From positions 44,510-51,242 of the forward strand of contig NVWZ01000017.1 in assembly GCA_002746365.1 (NCBI GenBank): a stretch of DNA of 6,733 nucleotides, given 5' to 3'. Position 1 is the first letter of the stretch; each line of letters starts with the position of its first letter. The translations under genes were made by a program, and so were the position numbers. The stretch is from Thiotrichaceae bacterium. Lineage in GTDB: Bacteria; Pseudomonadota; Gammaproteobacteria; SZUA-229. This document shows, piece after piece, positions 6,006 through 6,733 of this stretch. The notes beneath the pieces are model-generated. The model was not told where the DNA came from. It was given only the letters and a program-made list of their open reading frames with translations, and did not search any database.

Positions 6006-6100
6006 AATACCTGTTAGATAGTAAATGATGTTCACTATAAGGGTGTTAACAACACTATATCCTTTTGTAATCAACGTAAACCAAAAGTAAATTACTTGAT

Positions 6101-6149
6101 ATTCTATTCTTTAATGCAGAAGGATATAACTAGGTTACAACCTAGGATA
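6101..6149 (-). promoter_or_regulatory. Predicted sensor-kinase operon promoter with shared 24-bp operator (site D)
   Basis: This is the best copy of the element: the dyad (6129-6146) reads ACTAGGTT-AC-AACCTAGG on the plus strand. On the minus strand a -10 hexamer TAGAAT (6106-6101) follows the operator (6149-6126) after 19 nt, predicting a start near 6094 and a leader of about 90 nt before the ATG at 6005. If the regulator binds here the operon is autoregulated. Confidence 0.75.
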
Positions 6150-6324
6150 GGAATGATGCAAATCTATATAATAATTCCAAATGGAACACAGATTCCACTA
6201 ATATTCGATTACCATCTACAAGTCTAATCTAAATTAGATTCATCTAAATCCACATGGAGGCGGGCAATGGCACGATAAATAACAACTTATTGCTATTCGC
6301 GTCTGCGACGTGACTAACAATAAA

Positions 6325-6357
6325 AAACTTTGTGTCCTCTGTGCCTCTGTGGTGAAA
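6325..6357. repeat. CTCTGTG-type interspersed repeat
   Basis: The plus strand has a degenerate tandem run: TTTGTGTCC, TCTGTGCC, TCTGTGG, flanked by AAAC and TGAAA. From memory, near-identical stretches (CTCTGTGTCC...GTGGTGAAA) recur between genes in many unrelated environmental bacteria. I cannot search for it here. No function is known to me. Confidence 0.55.
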
Positions 6358-6382
6358 GGGTGCTATCTTTTCATACAGGCCT

Positions 6383-6420
6383 AAAAAAGGCGCGCATATT
6401 GCTATGCGCGCCTTTTTTTT
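6383..6420. terminator. Bidirectional intrinsic terminator downstream of sat
   Basis: A perfect 10-bp GC-rich stem, GGCGCGCATA (6389-6398) with TATGCGCGCC (6403-6412), closes a 4-nt loop. It has eight T on the plus-strand side and six A before it, which become six U on the minus strand. It ends sat transcripts about 30 nt after the stop and would also stop plus-strand transcription into sat. Confidence 0.93.
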
Positions 6421-6441
6421 AAAAATCTAAAATAGATTTTT
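6421..6441 (-). repeat. Small A/T hairpin overlapping the sat stop codon
   Basis: AAAAATCTA (6421-6429) and TAGATTTTT (6433-6441) pair perfectly around a 3-nt loop. It sits between the sat stop and the GC-rich terminator. It is probably too weak to terminate alone and may help 3' end folding. Confidence 0.4.
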
Positions 6442-6733
6442 AAGCGTTCAGACCCTGATAGTAATCAATCAAAATCTTAGCGACTTCAGGACGCGAGAAC
6501 TCTTTAGGTGGCGCCATGCCTTGACCTAACATCTCGCGAACTTTAGTGCCTGATAAAAGAACGAAGTCGTCTTTTTCATGATCAGGTGCTTCACACATCA
6601 TAACAACTTTATCTAACTTTTTAGAGTAAGCTGTGTGGTCAGCTTCGAAGATTTCGATTTCTAAAGAGCCAGCAGGAACTTGTTCTTTAAAGATAGTCTG
6701 TGCACCGAATGCATCATAGTGATCACCAACACC
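6440..6733 (-). CDS. sat: Sulfate adenylyltransferase (ATP sulfurylase), C-terminal part (start outside the window)
   Basis: The last 97 residues of ATP sulfurylase. In sulfur oxidisers this cytoplasmic enzyme runs in the direction APS + pyrophosphate to ATP + sulfate, finishing sulfite oxidation after APS reductase. Recognisable pieces are HYDAFGAQTIF (5-15 of the fragment), KKLDKVVMMCEAPDHEKDDF (38-57), the family motif LSGTKVREMLGQG (60-72) and EFSRPEVAKIL (78-88). The protein ends shortly afterwards (YYQGLNA), so there is no C-terminal APS-kinase domain, which fits the stand-alone dissimilatory form. The stop TAA is at 6442-6440, and a strong terminator follows. The active-site motifs lie upstream, outside the window. 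aprA/aprB may lie nearby in such genomes but are not visible here. Confidence 0.93.
   Translation of the reverse strand, partial: GVGDHYDAFGAQTIFKEQVPAGSLEIEIFEADHTAYSKKLDKVVMMCEAPDHEKDDFVLLSGTKVREMLGQGMAPPKEFSRPEVAKILIDYYQGLNA

Larger units (their letters stand above)
6006..6439. other. Intergenic region between the sensor kinase and sat
   Basis: This 434-nt gap contains the kinase leader and promoter (6006-6149), a CTCTGTG-type repeat (6325-6357) and two hairpins following sat (6383-6441). A small AT-rich palindrome AATCTAA-A-TTAGATT lies at 6226-6240. Around 6255-6314 a 19-codon frame (MEAGNGTINNN...) could be a decayed gene remnant but has no other support. Nothing else is recognisable. 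Confidence 0.7.

Noticed and set aside
6006..6074. Longer kinase start (TTG at 6074)
   Set aside because: There is no Shine-Dalgarno and it would place 23 residues before a normal signal sequence starting at the ATG at 6005.
2021..6119. Shared 9-mer TTAATGCAG at 2021-2029 and 6111-6119
   Set aside because: The two copies lie at different positions relative to their promoters (downstream of the -10 versus within the spacer), so this is probably chance.
6226..6240. AT-rich palindrome AATCTAA-A-TTAGATT as an operator
   Set aside because: It is short and of low complexity, is not repeated at another promoter here, and has no promoter at a sensible distance.

Overview
The window looks like an AT-rich chromosome segment of a sulfur-oxidising gammaproteobacterium, free-living or symbiotic. 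Every gene I can identify with confidence lies on the minus strand. The two ends are sulfur-oxidation genes: the first 130 codons of soxY (thiosulfate-carrier protein, Tat signal) at the left edge, and the last 97 codons of ATP sulfurylase (sat) at the right edge. I cannot name a genus from the sequence alone.

Layout, left to right: soxY (1-390, start inside, end off the left edge); a 465-nt gap with a regulated soxY promoter and the porin terminator; an outer-membrane general porin (856-1893); a 1.18-kb AT-rich gap (1894-3073) holding the porin promoter and leader, a predicted ~105-nt small RNA gene with its own promoter and intrinsic terminator, a doubtful 31-codon ORF with a hexamer repeat, and a 20-bp perfect hairpin; a two-component pair, response regulator (3074-3688) and sensor kinase (3690-6005), separated by 1 nt; then a 434-nt gap with the kinase promoter, a CTCTGTG-type repeat and the sat terminators; then sat (6440-6733). 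The kinase combines a PhnD-like periplasmic ligand domain with a GAF domain and a histidine-kinase core. The regulator is FixJ/LuxR type. This is the architecture of the tetrathionate/thiosulfate sensors TtrSR and ThsSR.

The most notable signal is a 24-bp palindromic element that occurs four times, always in the same orientation, and always exactly 19 nt upstream of a TAnnnT -10 hexamer. It lies in front of soxY, the porin, the sensor kinase and an apparently non-coding stretch. That last copy drives a short transcript that ends ~105 nt later at a textbook rho-independent terminator (C-GAAA-G loop, seven U), so it defines a small RNA. The predicted 5' end of that RNA, GACUCCCA, is perfectly complementary to the Shine-Dalgarno region of the porin mRNA (UGGGAGUC).

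The proposed circuit is a thiosulfate/tetrathionate-type two-component system that activates soxY, itself and a porin, plus an sRNA that represses porin translation, giving an incoherent feed-forward loop. The motif, spacing, terminator and complementarity are visible in the sequence. The ligand, the identity of the binding protein and the regulation are inferred.
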